A stretch of 64,000 nt of DNA, from positions 50,480,357 through 50,544,356 of the forward strand of contig NC_079202.1 of the NCBI RefSeq assembly GCF_026745355.1, read 5' to 3'. Origin of the DNA: Beta vulgaris subsp. vulgaris. Lineage: Eukaryota > Streptophyta > Magnoliopsida > Caryophyllales > Amaranthaceae. Below are positions 25,576-37,426 of this stretch, one piece after another. The notes under the pieces were generated by a model. It ran no database searches. It was not told the origin of the DNA and saw only the letters and a list, made by a program, of their open reading frames with translations. The position numbers and the translations under genes are program-made. How positions within the stretch are numbered: the first letter of the stretch is position 1; every line of letters begins with the position of its first letter.

Positions 25576-28500
25576 TCACATTACAAGTTGATCAAGCTTA
25601 GAGATTTTTGCAAATTGGTCCATTTCAATATTCTTAAAATTGATTTCCTTCTTCTCATCCTCTTCTTTGGAATTGCTGACGTAGTCCTCATCATCACCAA
25701 CAATTGTTATTTCGTCCTTGAAAAATTTGTTGTTATTGTCATTTGTTGCACTACTACTTGGTGTAGTTTTAAAGATACGAGGCTGTAGCTTCTTCAAATC
25801 TGATAATCTTACTGGTTTTAGCAAGAACTCTTCTGCTCCTTCTTCTAGACACCTATTTCATACATTTGTCAAATTAAAAAATAATCAGCTTGTACTATAA
25901 AATCTTTTGCAAATACTAGTAGTTGAAAAGTGGAAAGTTAGACAAGTTCTTTTTTGTGGGGTTAATCTTAAGATGAAAAGTTAATGTAGTTTGAAAAACT
26001 AGCTCAGACCTAAACATAATAGTGAACATATCTAAGTTAATTAGAATATCTTTGCTTATTTTCGAAAAGTTTAGAAAAAAGCAAGTCAAAGTTATTGTGT
26101 AATTCCTTTTCTTTTTCTTGCTTATTTGGAGATTTCATATATGGCAACTCTATATTGTAGTCTAGCATGTAATAATGACCAGGATTAGACCGTAATCTGG
26201 ACCAGATCGAAAATTCCGGTCCGGTTCTTAATCCAGAGAAAATCCCGATTTCATGTTTACGGTCCAATCCAGTCCAAACTCGGAATATTTCCCGGATCGG
26301 TGGACAAGAGTTTTTAATATTTTAGTAAAAAGAATGTTTATAAATTAAAAACGTTTAAAAGGTAGAAAGTTAAAAGAATCTTTAAGAATATTGTTATCAA
26401 AATTATTAAATTTATGTTTCTAAATTTAAAATATGTTTAAATCAAATAAAAATATAGATTCCTTGCCAAGAGGTCCGAAAATTTCTAAATTCCAGCCCCC
26501 AGTCGAGCCGGTTCCAGTCTTGGACCGTAACATGAACCCGATCTACACTAATATTGTAGTTTTGTGGGTTGGTCCACATTAATATTAATATTTTTTTGGA
26601 TAGTACGTGAATGACTCATTTCCTCTCATGTTCACGTTTGTGTGATTCATGCGCTATTGGGATATAAGGTTTACATATATACCAATATACCATTCCCAAA
26701 ATTAAGATAGACTGTTATTTTTTTCCAACTTATATCCTCATATTCAAAATTTTGTTGTAGCAATTAGATAGATTTGCCAAAAAGATTAATTAAATGAAGT
26801 TAATATCATAAGTAATGACATCAAAGAATGAACAGAAATGGGAACAAAATCAGACCATTAGATAATCAAAGATCTAACAGCTCATATATTAATGTGACAT
26901 ATACTTCCCTAACACGAATTGCATCTTCCTAAATCAACTAATCAATCCAATAATGTACGATCACGTTTTGACTTACATTACAAGGCGAGACAATAAACTG
27001 CAACCAGATTCTTTAAGATTTGCCAAATCAGCAAAAGATGACTTGGGATCTATATAATGTTAACGTCTAAACATTATTTTCAAAGCTAACTATAGTATAA
27101 AACTTCAAATCACCTTTTCTAAATTAAGCAAAATCTTCTTATATCTCATACTTCCTCCATTTTTAATACTCGCAATATCGAAATATCGACAAGAATAAAG
27201 GAGATAGATAGGAATTTTTTTTAAAAAAAATCTCCATATGCTCAATGCTTAGCTTGTAGAAAAAAGATGAATATATCTTACCAAAAATATCAAACATGGC
27301 AAGTAACAAATAACTTCCTAAATTTACAACGTCATAAACATTAAAAAAGAATGAGAGATAAAAAAAAAAAAAAGGGAAAGATGAGCTCACATGTGAATTC
27401 TTGAAGGAACATTCTCGGAAGACATGACAACCACAGGTACATCTTTCCAAGAGGATTCCTGCCATTTTGAAAGAAATTTCCCAGAAAATATCAGCTTTTT
27501 ATTTAGTACGTACTAATGTTACTATTATTTTAAAAAAATTAAAGAAAATTGGTACTTTCTCCCATCAATAATCAATTTAGTTGTGACACTTTCATTTTGG
27601 TAATAACTTTTTTTTATCTCTCTTCTATCGCATGAGACCCTTTTATTTTCTTTCTCTATCTCTGTCCTTTCCAAAAAAAAAAATTGCCCAGAAATCCGGG
27701 ATTTTTAAAGTGTCGCAACTAAATTACGAGGAAGTAAATGAAATTTAAAAAAATTTCAGGTGTAGAGTAGATAGATAGGCTGGAAGTCAGACCTTGACTC
27801 GTTTAAGCAGATCATAACCACTCATTCCTGGCATTGAGTAGTCTGTCATGATCAAGTTCACTCTTGTTCCTTGTCCCTGCTTAATTTATTAATTTAATCA
27901 AAACATTACCTAAATTAAAGGAAAGTATGATAAATTTAAATACTCGAGTTTTTAAAAAAATGTAACTATGAGACAACAAATTTTGATGAAAACTCTCCTT
28001 ATCATGCAATATTAGTAGCCAATTCCCAAACTTTCTAAGCTATACCGTTAAACTCGGGTCATATACTTTATTGATGAACATAAATGTATAATTACTTAAT
28101 TAGGGTGATATACAATTATACACACGTACAATTTGTTTAACTTTGATGGTGAAGTTTTTAGCATATAGCCCAAAACGAAAGTCTTACTTTTTAGCGTAGA
28201 AAGTTTATACATTATTGACTAACATTATACATGTATAATTACTTGATTAGGGTGATATACAACTATACACGCATACAATTGGTTCAACTTCGATGGTGAA
28301 GTTTTTAGCATATAGCCCAAAAAGAAAGTCTTACTTTAACAATATAGCTTAGAAAGTTTATACATTATTTACTAACATTATAAATGCATAATTACTTAGG
28401 GTGAGATACAACTATACACGCATACAATTAGTTCAGCTTCGATGGTGAAATTTTTAGCATATATCCCAACACGAAAGTCTTACTTTGACAATATAGCTTA

Positions 28501-31500
28501 GAAAGTTTATACATTATTGACTAACATAAATGTACAATTACTTAATTAGGGTGATATACAAGTATACACACATATTGTTGGTTCAACTAATAATCTGTTG
28601 CCACATTATCAGAAAGAGTAATTGCCACCATTAATATAAAAAATGCATTACATTTTTTATTTGCACTGGTTACTGATTATCTTCTGAATTAATTAGCTCA
28701 CTTTAATTCAGCTCTGGACAATATTTTTACTCTCACATAATAATATCACTATTTATTTCAATTCAATTTAATTTAGCTGTTTTATGCCGAAAAGAACATG
28801 TCCTTAATCGTTATTGTGTTACAAATTTTTAGAAATAAGTAGTTCTATTAAGGTCCTAAGTAAGTAGGACTTAAATTGGACTGCAGTTGATATTAGATAT
28901 GAATACTTTACAGCTATGTCACTATTTGCATATAAATGCACTTAAACGCAACATACAGTTTCAAAGTCTTAAATTTTTTTAGCGGTTCTCGAACTGCTAC
29001 CTTCATAAGTCATAACTCATTAATTTGGGAATAAATACTTTATTTTATAATAGTACATCGAGCAGTATATTATATACCTTTACTATCCCTCTTATATTCT
29101 ATTTGCATAAATTACCGTAAAAAAAAGAAATCGAAACTATATTTTGGGACGAAGGAAGTATATGTTACATTTAAAGTATATAATGGAAAATTATGGGAAA
29201 AGCTAATCTAATTAAGAGTGACATTTACTATCTCCATTTTTGTGTTTGAAACTTTTAAAATAAATATTCAAGGTGCATGTATCATTACTTTGAAGTCATT
29301 GAAGTTGTTTAGATCTAGTACAATATGCTTTTATGCTAACTTTCTCTCCTTTTTATATCTTTTCCTAATTCAGAAAGATTATATCATATATTGACAGATC
29401 TTACAAAAAATAAAATAAAAAAGCAAAAAAAAAAATGAAAAGAAAAAAAAAGAAAAGAAAACTCTTGCTCTTCATGTTCTATTAGAATAATAAAAATTCT
29501 AGGTAGTCCATGTGATCAAGAATTTCATTGATTTTTCTTTACTACTAAGATTTCAATTCAATTAGTATTGGAGTTTGTGATATTATCCACATAGGTTTGA
29601 GTTAGTTTGTTATTAATTCAGGCATTAGTTTGTTAATATTAGAATTAATTGTAGTATAAATAGTTGATACATTTCTGTAATACAAAAAATAACATACTAA
29701 TACAAAATGTAAACTTTTACTCTTCTCTCTCAAGCTCTTTCTCTTTCCTCGTAGCTTCTCCATTATACTCAACAATGGTGTTTCTTCTCTAAATCGTTGA
29801 TTTATAACATGGTATCAGAGCTTCCAGATTCCAATCCTGGATCTTCTTCGCTTCAATTGAGTCTCGTTTTCTCAGACTTTCTCAGAAATTTTTGGTTCGT
29901 TCTTTTTCTTCTCCTCGTTCTATTTCAGCTCGATTTTTCTCAGAATCTTCAGTTCTTGGTCAATTCTTGTGCGAATTCTTGTTCGATTTCCTTGCGGTTG
30001 ATTGTTCGTTCTTCAATTGATGCGATTTCTTGTTCGTTCTTCAATTGATGCGATTTCTTGTTCGTTCTTCAATTGATGCGATTTCTTGTTCAATTTTTCG
30101 TTTCTCAGATTGATTCAATCAGTTTCAATTGAGGAATTTTTTTTTTCTCATAACCTTCACCTAATTCTTATTTCTTTGATTTTCCTCATCTTCAATTTTG
30201 TTCAGTTTTTCGGTGATCAATGGATGAAACCAATGAGAATAATCCACGTAATGAACAAACAATTGATCCTTCACAGGATCCTACTTCATCATCTTTCTAG
30301 TGACTCTAATCTGCTTCTGTTTTTGCCAAAAGCTTGATGCGCTGTGATTTTGGCAATAACTTTCTTCTGTGTTTCTTTTTAACTTCTTCATGTTGCTACA
30401 CTTAACTGGGTTTCTTCTTCCGCAATTGAAGGTTGAAATTCGCTCAACTGAGTTTCTGGGTTTGATTGACTTTTGTAAATTAACTGGGTTTGATTGCAGT
30501 TTCCAAATTCACGGCTTGAATATCTGAAATTTCTTCATCATTTTCTTCTGAAAGTTAGTTCTCATTGATTGATTTGATTCAATGAGGTATTAAGCTGGGT
30601 TAAAGTTGTTCTTCTCAATTTTCTTGATTTTTTTTTGGATGCAATTTGATTCTTGTATTGGTGATTTGGGTTGTTGAGTTGCTGGTATTTGATCATATTG
30701 ACGTTCATATTGTTCTGGTGGTGGTGTTGGTATTATTGGCATATTTCTGGTTTGATTGGATTGGAGGTCTATGATTTGTGGTATTTTAGTTTCTTGGAAG
30801 TGTTTGTAGTTGTTGGGGATGGTTTTATTGGAGTTTGATTAAGATTGATGATTGTAGGATGATATTAGGTGGTCTTAGATTGAAGTTAAGTGTTTATTTG
30901 GAACACTTTGGTAATAGTGTTTGGTGAATTTGTCTTCCTCTTCTTCATTTGAAATTCTTTCACATTGCTTCCTTATATTCCTGCCTCATTCTCTTTCTCA
31001 ACCACAATCTCTTCTCCATTTCTTTTGCTACTTTCTTCTCATATTATTCTTTCTTGTTCTGATGATCAATTTCATTTATTTGAATTGATATTCTGCATTT
31101 TTTTTGTGATCTCTTTGTGTGATCATTTTCTTTGTTGTGCCCATTAGTGGCTTCTTTGTGCCCATTAGAGGCTTTGTTGTGCCCATTGGTGGCTTTGTTG
31201 TGCCCATGGAGGCTTTGTTGTGCCCATTGGTGGCTTTGTTGTGCCCATTTGGTGGCTTTGTTGTGCTTTGTTGTGCCCATGGAGGCTTTGTTGTGCCATT
31301 TGGAGGCATTTTTTTGTGACCCTTTGTGATGAGTTGCGGTGTATTGGTCTGTTTTGGTGTGTATTGGTGCATTGGTAATTAGTTGTCGTTTGGTTCAGTT
31401 GGTGTATTGACAACAAAGCTTATTGTTGACAATGGAATGTGCACATATTGAAACTGCATTTTCTATGCTCTAGTTGTCTAATGGTTTTGGTACACTGACC

Positions 31501-32999
31501 GCACATATATTCATGTTGGTATATTGATGCTTGGTGATCCTTTAACAACATTCTAAGGTCCTGAGTTCCTTCTAGTTCGTGTTAGCAAGTGTCAGCAACT
31601 TCATACGGTATTACTGCTGCAAGGTTTTTGCTTCATCTATGTACAGCAGCAAATCAACAATTATGTCTCATTCACTCCATAAGTTGATAATGTTCAAACT
31701 GGAAATGCTTGCAACCACTTCCAATTTGAGGGGGGACGTATGTCTAATGTTTGCAAATTGCTTTCTACTGCTTCTGTGAATAGCTTGTACTGTTGGAGTA
31801 TGAATGAAAAGGCAAGCAACAACATGAGTAAGTAAATTTAGCCACAAGAATGAGTTTTGTGTCGTTGGCTTTTCTACCGATTTCAATTTGGTCTAGCTCC
31901 TTCAAGCTGATGTTACAAAACATAATCTGACCTGTATTTGTTCTCCTTCAAATGATCAAGCATCACAAATTCTTGGCTATCATAAAAACCAGTTCACTGT
32001 TCATTAGTGTTCAAACTGAAATGTTTACAGCCATTCCAGTTTGAGGGGGAGTATTGGAGTTTGTGATATTATCCACATAGGTTTGAGTTAGTTTGTTATT
32101 AATTCAGGCATTAGTTTGTTAATATTAGAATTAATTGTAGTATAAATAGTTGATACATTTCTGTAATACAAAAAATAACATACTAATACAAAATGTAAAC
32201 TTTTACTCTTCTCTCTCAAGCTCTTTCTCTTTCCTCGTAGCTTCTCCATTATACTCAACAATGGTGTTTCTTCTCTAAATCGTTGATTTATAACAATTAG
32301 TATCATAAAACTCAAACTTGATTGATGCTTTAAACAAATGGTATGATATCATTATTGATCATATGAATCATATATATGCATCACATGAATTAAGCACATA
32401 TATTATTAGAGCATTCAAAATATGAGGATGATGAGAAAGACTCACTTCTTGTTGGTGATGATGAACATCATCAGTCAATTGAAGAGGACAAATCATAGAA
32501 TCATCATCTTCATCATCAACAACATCATCATGATCATCATCAACATGATGAACTTGTTCATCAACATGACCATCGCCAATAACTGGTTGTCTATGACGAC
32601 AATTCACTAAGCCCAAATATTCCAAAGCCTTATCTCCAGATTCAACACATGTTACTGCACAAACATTATTTGACATACATAAAATAAATGAAAGTTCATT
32701 CATTCATAACTTAAAATGTAATACATACTCCCTCCATCTAAATTTAATAGTCACAACGATAGATGCCTATACTCTAATTTGAACTAGTAACGCGACAACT
32801 AAATTTACTATAGACGATATAATTCGAGTAAAAGATAAGAAAAAAGATATGTACCATGGTAGGATGAGACAGTAAGAAGCTTCTCTAACATTTTGCGTTC
32901 AATGACACTATCATCAACTGCTAATACATGAAAATGCTCCCCTATTACATGATGTTTTTCTTGTTTTTCTGAAATTATAATTTGGGTTTTGGCTTCCAT
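25576..32999 (-). CDS. type-A two-component response regulator (ARR8/ARR9-like)
   Basis: Five minus-strand exons: 32999-32855, 32654-32446, 27876-27793, 27458-27391, 25852-25576. All are GT-AG and give 260 codons plus stop. The receiver domain has the acidic pair D29-D30 in VLAVDDS, the phospho-acceptor D130 in [16 protein letters not shown], the VVVMSSEN strand (155-162) and K181 in [14 protein letters not shown]. There is no DNA-binding Myb domain, so it is type A: a nuclear or cytosolic negative-feedback regulator of cytokinin phosphorelay that receives phosphate from HPt proteins. Residues 65-118 form an unusually long loop rich in Asp and His; relatives have a shorter loop there. The acidic tail (about 200-260) is of the ARR8/9 style. 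Intron 2 is 4.57 kb because of an LTR element; the reading frame is intact. Confidence 0.93.
26100..26560. repeat. GC-richer repeat island in response-regulator intron 4
   Basis: Two blocks rich in GGTCC/GGACC words (around 26180-26300 and 26470-26550) flank AT-rich DNA. TTAGACCGTAAT in the left block and TTGGACCGTAAC in the right recall each other. It may be a degraded TIR element, but I could not define ends. Confidence 0.3.
27555..27734. mobile_element. Stowaway-like MITE, TA target duplication
   Basis: The ends CTTTCTCCC and the complement of ACGAGGAAG, with inner arms AATTTAGTTGTGACACTTT and AAAGTGTCGCAACTAAATT, form a 180-bp hairpin flanked by TA on both sides. No ORF. It lies in intron 4 of the response regulator, close to exon 4. 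Confidence 0.7.
28040..28600. repeat. about 148-bp tandem repeat, 3.5 copies
   Basis: The phrase ATAATTACTTAATTAGGGTG recurs at about 28088, 28235, 28388 and 28536, each followed by GATATACAA-TATACAC and a GTTCAACTTCGATGGTGAAG segment. The period is close to 148 bp. It is non-coding and inside intron 2 of the response regulator. Confidence 0.75.
29566..32295 (+). mobile_element. young non-autonomous copia-type LTR retrotransposon
   Basis: Two 244-bp LTRs (29566-29809 and 32052-32295) are identical base for base by eye. They are flanked by a 5-bp duplication ATTAG (29561-29565 and 32296-32300). The primer-binding site TGGTATCAGAGC at 29810-29821 matches initiator-Met tRNA, as usual for copia elements, and a polypurine tract TTGAGGGGGAG precedes the 3' LTR. 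The 2.24-kb interior has only a 26-codon ORF (30220-30300, MDETNENN start) where gag would begin; there is no protease, integrase or reverse transcriptase, so it moves only with outside help. It lies antisense to the host gene, in intron 2 of the response regulator. Confidence 0.9.
31133..31320 (+). repeat. 21-bp minisatellite inside the LTR element
   Basis: Eight or nine units of GGCTTTGTTGTGCCCATTGG with single-base variants. The period is a multiple of three, so all frames stay open (one reads GFVVPIG repeats). I regard the ORFs as by-products. Confidence 0.8.
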
Positions 33000-33127
33000 A
33001 TTTTTTTTCTTTGGATAGAAATATAAATGTATAGTTTGGAGAAAATGAGAAATGATGTATATTAATTAATGAGAGGAATTAGGCAAATGAAATGGTGGAG
33101 TCGAGAGAAATTCCCTTTGTCCACTTG

Positions 33128-33137
33128 TTTATATATA
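33128..33137 (-). promoter_or_regulatory. TATA box of the response regulator gene
   Basis: TATATATAAA on the minus strand, about 130 bp before the start ATG at 32999. Spacing suits a plant core promoter with a leader near 100 nt. Confidence 0.5.
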
Positions 33138-33139
33138 CT

Positions 33140-36100
33140 ACGTACTAGTAGTAGATTTGAAGGAAAAATATGAATGGTAAAAAAGAAAAAAAAAACATGG
33201 ATGAGAATAAAAAGGAGAGGAATTTAATTAGGGAAATGTTTGGCGTAGGTAATACTAAAAGCAGTAAGAAAGAGGGTAGAAGAAGATCTGTGAATAGATT
33301 CTGCCGCTCACACGTCGGTACATATTATCAATGGGTCTATAGGTCCGGGGGTCCCCCTTCATTGTCTCTCCCATTACCAAATTCTAATTATAGGACTGCA
33401 CTGGCATGCTCATGCATCTTTTGCCCATGCTTTTTAACGCTTCTAGCTACTTACTAGTTACTACTATTTTGCTATGTATGTTAAGTGGAAATGCCACTAT
33501 AGTGGGTCGACATGAGGTACGACACGATCCAACATAATATGAATTTGGTACGTTATGACATTAGATACAAGAAGAATAATGGTTGTTCTCCTTTCAGTTA
33601 TGTGATAAGTATTTGATTCTTACCCCTTGCAATGTGACGTGGAATCTCCAGTAAAGAGGCAATATACATGGATCGGTCAAGCATGATTATTACTAACAAT
33701 TTTACTTTCCATTCAAATAGAACATTTTAGATATAATATCCTTTCGTATAATTTTATATTATTAAACATTTAGAGCAAGTATTCGCTTTTATATAGTATA
33801 AATATTATGTGTAGATATCATGCATAATTGTATAAATAATTGCAAAAGGCTAAATTTTGGACATGTAAATAATTAGGAGTACCCACTTCAAGAGGGGGCC
33901 AAATAACTAAACGTACAAAGTTTGTGATAAGTTTGGCTCAACCTTTTGGACAACTTATTCATACTAATTCAAAAAAAAGTTTCAAAACCAAATCATAAAT
34001 CCAACGCAACTTGGCCACGTTCTATGATTAAGTTGCTTGTCCAACAAAATCTAGGGAAAAAACAAATCAGCTTGGGATTGAACTACTTGGCTTAACTCTA
34101 TCCTTAGGTTTAGACAGTCTATATGATATGATCCATAATCGCAATAATTGATCGAGCCAAATATTCATGAAATCAAATAAAAAGCCAAGGTATCAAACTT
34201 ACAAGGAAAATACTTCAAGGATAAGCATGAAAATTGTACAAGCTAATTAGCTAAGTAAGAAAATCTTTAATCAATAAGAATATGGAGAAATTACGTACAA
34301 GGAGAATCATAATTATATTCTTCACAATCTTAATGTTACTTTTTGAGTGAGTAATATAATATGAGCATAAGATAAATCTTTTAGTATGAACTTATTGTTT
34401 TTGTGGTATGGTATCGACAAATTATTATAGGAAATAGATTTACAATAGTATCGTTAACACAATTGAGGTGTTTCATATATTTTAATAGACGATTCGTTAC
34501 TCTTTTCAAGAGAGGAAAAAAGAGATTTCAGTGTTTCATATAAAGTTAATTGGATTTACGAATTTGTGGTAAGTAAAGAACTAGTCCTAATAATTAGAGA
34601 TGGAATAAGAAGATAATAGAGATTCTAAAGATATTTGTTAATTACTATTGTTGATTATTAAGGATCCCAGAGTTGATTTAGGGGAAGATTACGTTGATGA
34701 CTTGTAGTAAAGTGTGATTCAACAGTAAAAAACAATAAAGACATGTTCAAGTCAAACAAAGTAGTATCAATGTGTAATCATGTTCCTCGTGCTATCGATC
34801 ACCTCTTTTCCTTTTGTTTATACTGTTTGTCTAGATTTTCCTCACATGTTCTTTTCACCCTTTGGCCTTTGCATCCTCGCTAATCACCACATATGCTTTC
34901 CTGTCCTCTTGCTTCTCCTTATTCTTCTTTCCTTTTCTTACCACTTTTTTTTTTTCCTTTTAAAAAATTGATAGCCAGAGATTGACAGTCGTGAACCTAG
35001 TAAGAAGTTTGGGCATTGCTAGACTTTTTGAGTATTCTTGGTAGAATTTGAAAACATTATCCTGATCACGAACAAATATGACCATGAAAATATAATAGTG
35101 GTTGGAATGGACATCATAAAAATGTCCGAATTTGATAATGGTAACTAACTTCCTACACCCAAATGCCTAGTTTGCCAAGAGTAAGTATATCAGCAATCTT
35201 AAGTTGGGTCTTGATTGAAGGAAGTCTGAAGATGAGTCTTGTCAAGACTTGGTGTTATTGCAGCACCAAACTGTAGCCAAGACTCAACAAAAGACTCTAG
35301 CATGCAATGGAAAGTTTTGTTACCCACTAAAAATGTGCCACTTGAAGGAGTATGAAGTGAGTCCGGGAAATAGAATATAAAATTGGAATGAGTTTGAAGT
35401 GAGTCTGTAGAATTAAAAAGTAATGGGAAGCTGATACAACATAGTCTGAAATTTGGAGTTGAGTTTGAAGGACAAACTCACCCGAAGGTTGGACTAGATG
35501 ATCTACGAGAGTATCATTATTATTAGCTACTAATACATGTGGGATTGTGGGGAGCTGATTTATATCTTTTTTTTCCCCCCTCCTCGATCACATGCACTTG
35601 GCTTGTAAATCACTAGGCTCGGAGTCCACATGCTCCATCCATCTTTTTTTTTTTCTGTTTAATTGAATTGATATTTCCTCCTACATTTGACATAAAACAT
35701 GCAAATCAAATATTATCCATTGATAGGGATGTATACAATTAGAAAAAAGACGAAATGAAAATTGATATTGCTTGCCATTTCATATGGATATCAAATCATG
35801 CGTCCAAGATTTTGAAGGACCACAAAGGGAGGAGGTGCCTTCAAAGGATATCCTAAATCAAATCTTGGGTTAGTTGAGCCCTACTACATCCATTTCATCC
35901 CATCTAGATTTAGATATAATCCTCCCCCAACCCAAATATATCATCCATATCATTGATGAGTTGTACCATAAATTTTCGGTTTTTAAAAAATTATCGTAAT
36001 TGATTTTTGCATTATTCACATACTTATTTTGACAAATATTTATAATAGTAAATAGTAATAGTAATCGTAGTAACAATAATAATGATAATAATAATTATTA

Positions 36101-37097
36101 TTATTGTTTTATTATTAGAGAATTAAATGACTGAACTAAACTGATTGCAACTGAACTGAAAATAAGATGGGGAGAACAGACCCGTAGTATAAAAGAAAAT
36201 CGATATAATATATTATGAAATTTCAAAGAAAATCGATATAGTATATGCAAGTTGCAAACTATTGGAAAGAAAATCAATAGGAGGATCCTATTTCACCATC
36301 AAATGTTGGTCTTTATATGGTAATTTTGCTTGTAAAGTTCGATATGAAATCATGTTACTTGTTTTCACCCTTATAGGATGGCCTTTTAAAACTACGAGAT
36401 TGTGCAAGTTTATTTTCTTTTTCTTTTGGAGGATTTTGAATCGATTAGACAACATAAGATCATTGTGCTTGCAGTAATAGATCTCGAGAATATACAAAAC
36501 GCTCCAATCTTATAAATTTGGTGGTATATTGGATAAGTTTAGTAGTAATTCAGTCATATATAGTCATTGCAAATTAAATTGTTAGATGTAAATTTTGCTT
36601 GTTTATATAAATTTTTCATGCTTTTTTTTCATTTTTAATATGTGTGGTACACCCAAAATTTTTTTTTTTTGAAAGAGATAAATATAGAAAGAAAAAAATG
36701 GATCTATATGAATTATGATAGAAGAGAGAATGATATAAACAAACTCTTAAACGAGCAAATTAAAAAGAAATTAAGTCCTTCTTTTCCTATCCAATGGGGA
36801 AAGTTGTACCAAAGCATATAGAAGTGTTAAGTTTATCGTGAAACATTTATTTTTAAAAAGTTTTAAGGTCCACAAATTAAATATGTTTACCGAATATGTA
36901 TTTTTCTTCCCATACTTCTCTTTTAGACACATTAACTTCAATAGCAACTTAGCACGGGTCCACCTGGATATGACATGTCACATGCATTTATATAACAATT
37001 TTTTTTCACTTATTCTTGCAAAGATGGCCAATACACAATATGCACTATAGTACGTAAATTGTACAAGCTAAGTTAAGAAAGAAAACCAGTAGTAGGT
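33140..37097. other. intergenic, no supported gene
   Basis: The left part is the response-regulator promoter. Several open frames (33170-33457, 34780-34971, 35870-36076, 36262-36477, 36838-37050) are short, low-complexity or lack any domain or splice context. Repeated ATT/ATA runs lie near 36040-36120. I see no RNA gene. Confidence 0.5.
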
Positions 37098-37114
37098 ATA
37101 TTGCAATTATTTGC

Positions 37115-37257
37115 GAGAATTAAGGTTGGCCTAGTGGTTGTAAGGCCCTCCTTCCCTCCCTGTAACAGGGATTCATTCTCATCCTTTGTAAGAAAGATAC
37201 ACTATTTCTCCCCTTCCTTGTAAGGGAATTCTCCTTATATTATCTTAAAAAAAAAAA
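37115..37257 (+). mobile_element. tRNA-derived SINE with 17-bp target duplication
   Basis: ATATTGCAATTATTTGC occurs at 37098-37114 and again at 37258-37274. Between them, GTTGGCCTAGTGGTTG resembles a Pol III A box, GGGATTCATTCTC a weak B box, and the element ends in an A12 tract. Length (143 bp), A tail and long duplication are those of a SINE mobilised by LINE machinery. The intact duplication implies a fairly recent insertion. Confidence 0.85.
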
Positions 37258-37426
37258 ATATTGCAATTATTTGCAAAGTCACATTTGGAGTAATTCTCGC
37301 GGATGATCTCCTAATATTTCTTTCTTATTACCTATAAGAAAAGCATATTACAAAGTTTATCATGTCCAAAAAAAGTCTTAGATAAGAATGAGGGGTGGTT
37401 TAGTTAATTATCACTTATATCATATA

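Noticed and set aside
31119..31416. Open frames on both strands reading GFVVPIG or GTTKPPM repeats
   Set aside because: They follow from a 21-bp minisatellite whose period keeps all frames open; no domain and no splice context.
32422..32610. Plus-strand Met/Ile/Asn-rich frame
   Set aside because: It is the antisense shadow of the His/Asp-rich exon 2 of the response regulator.
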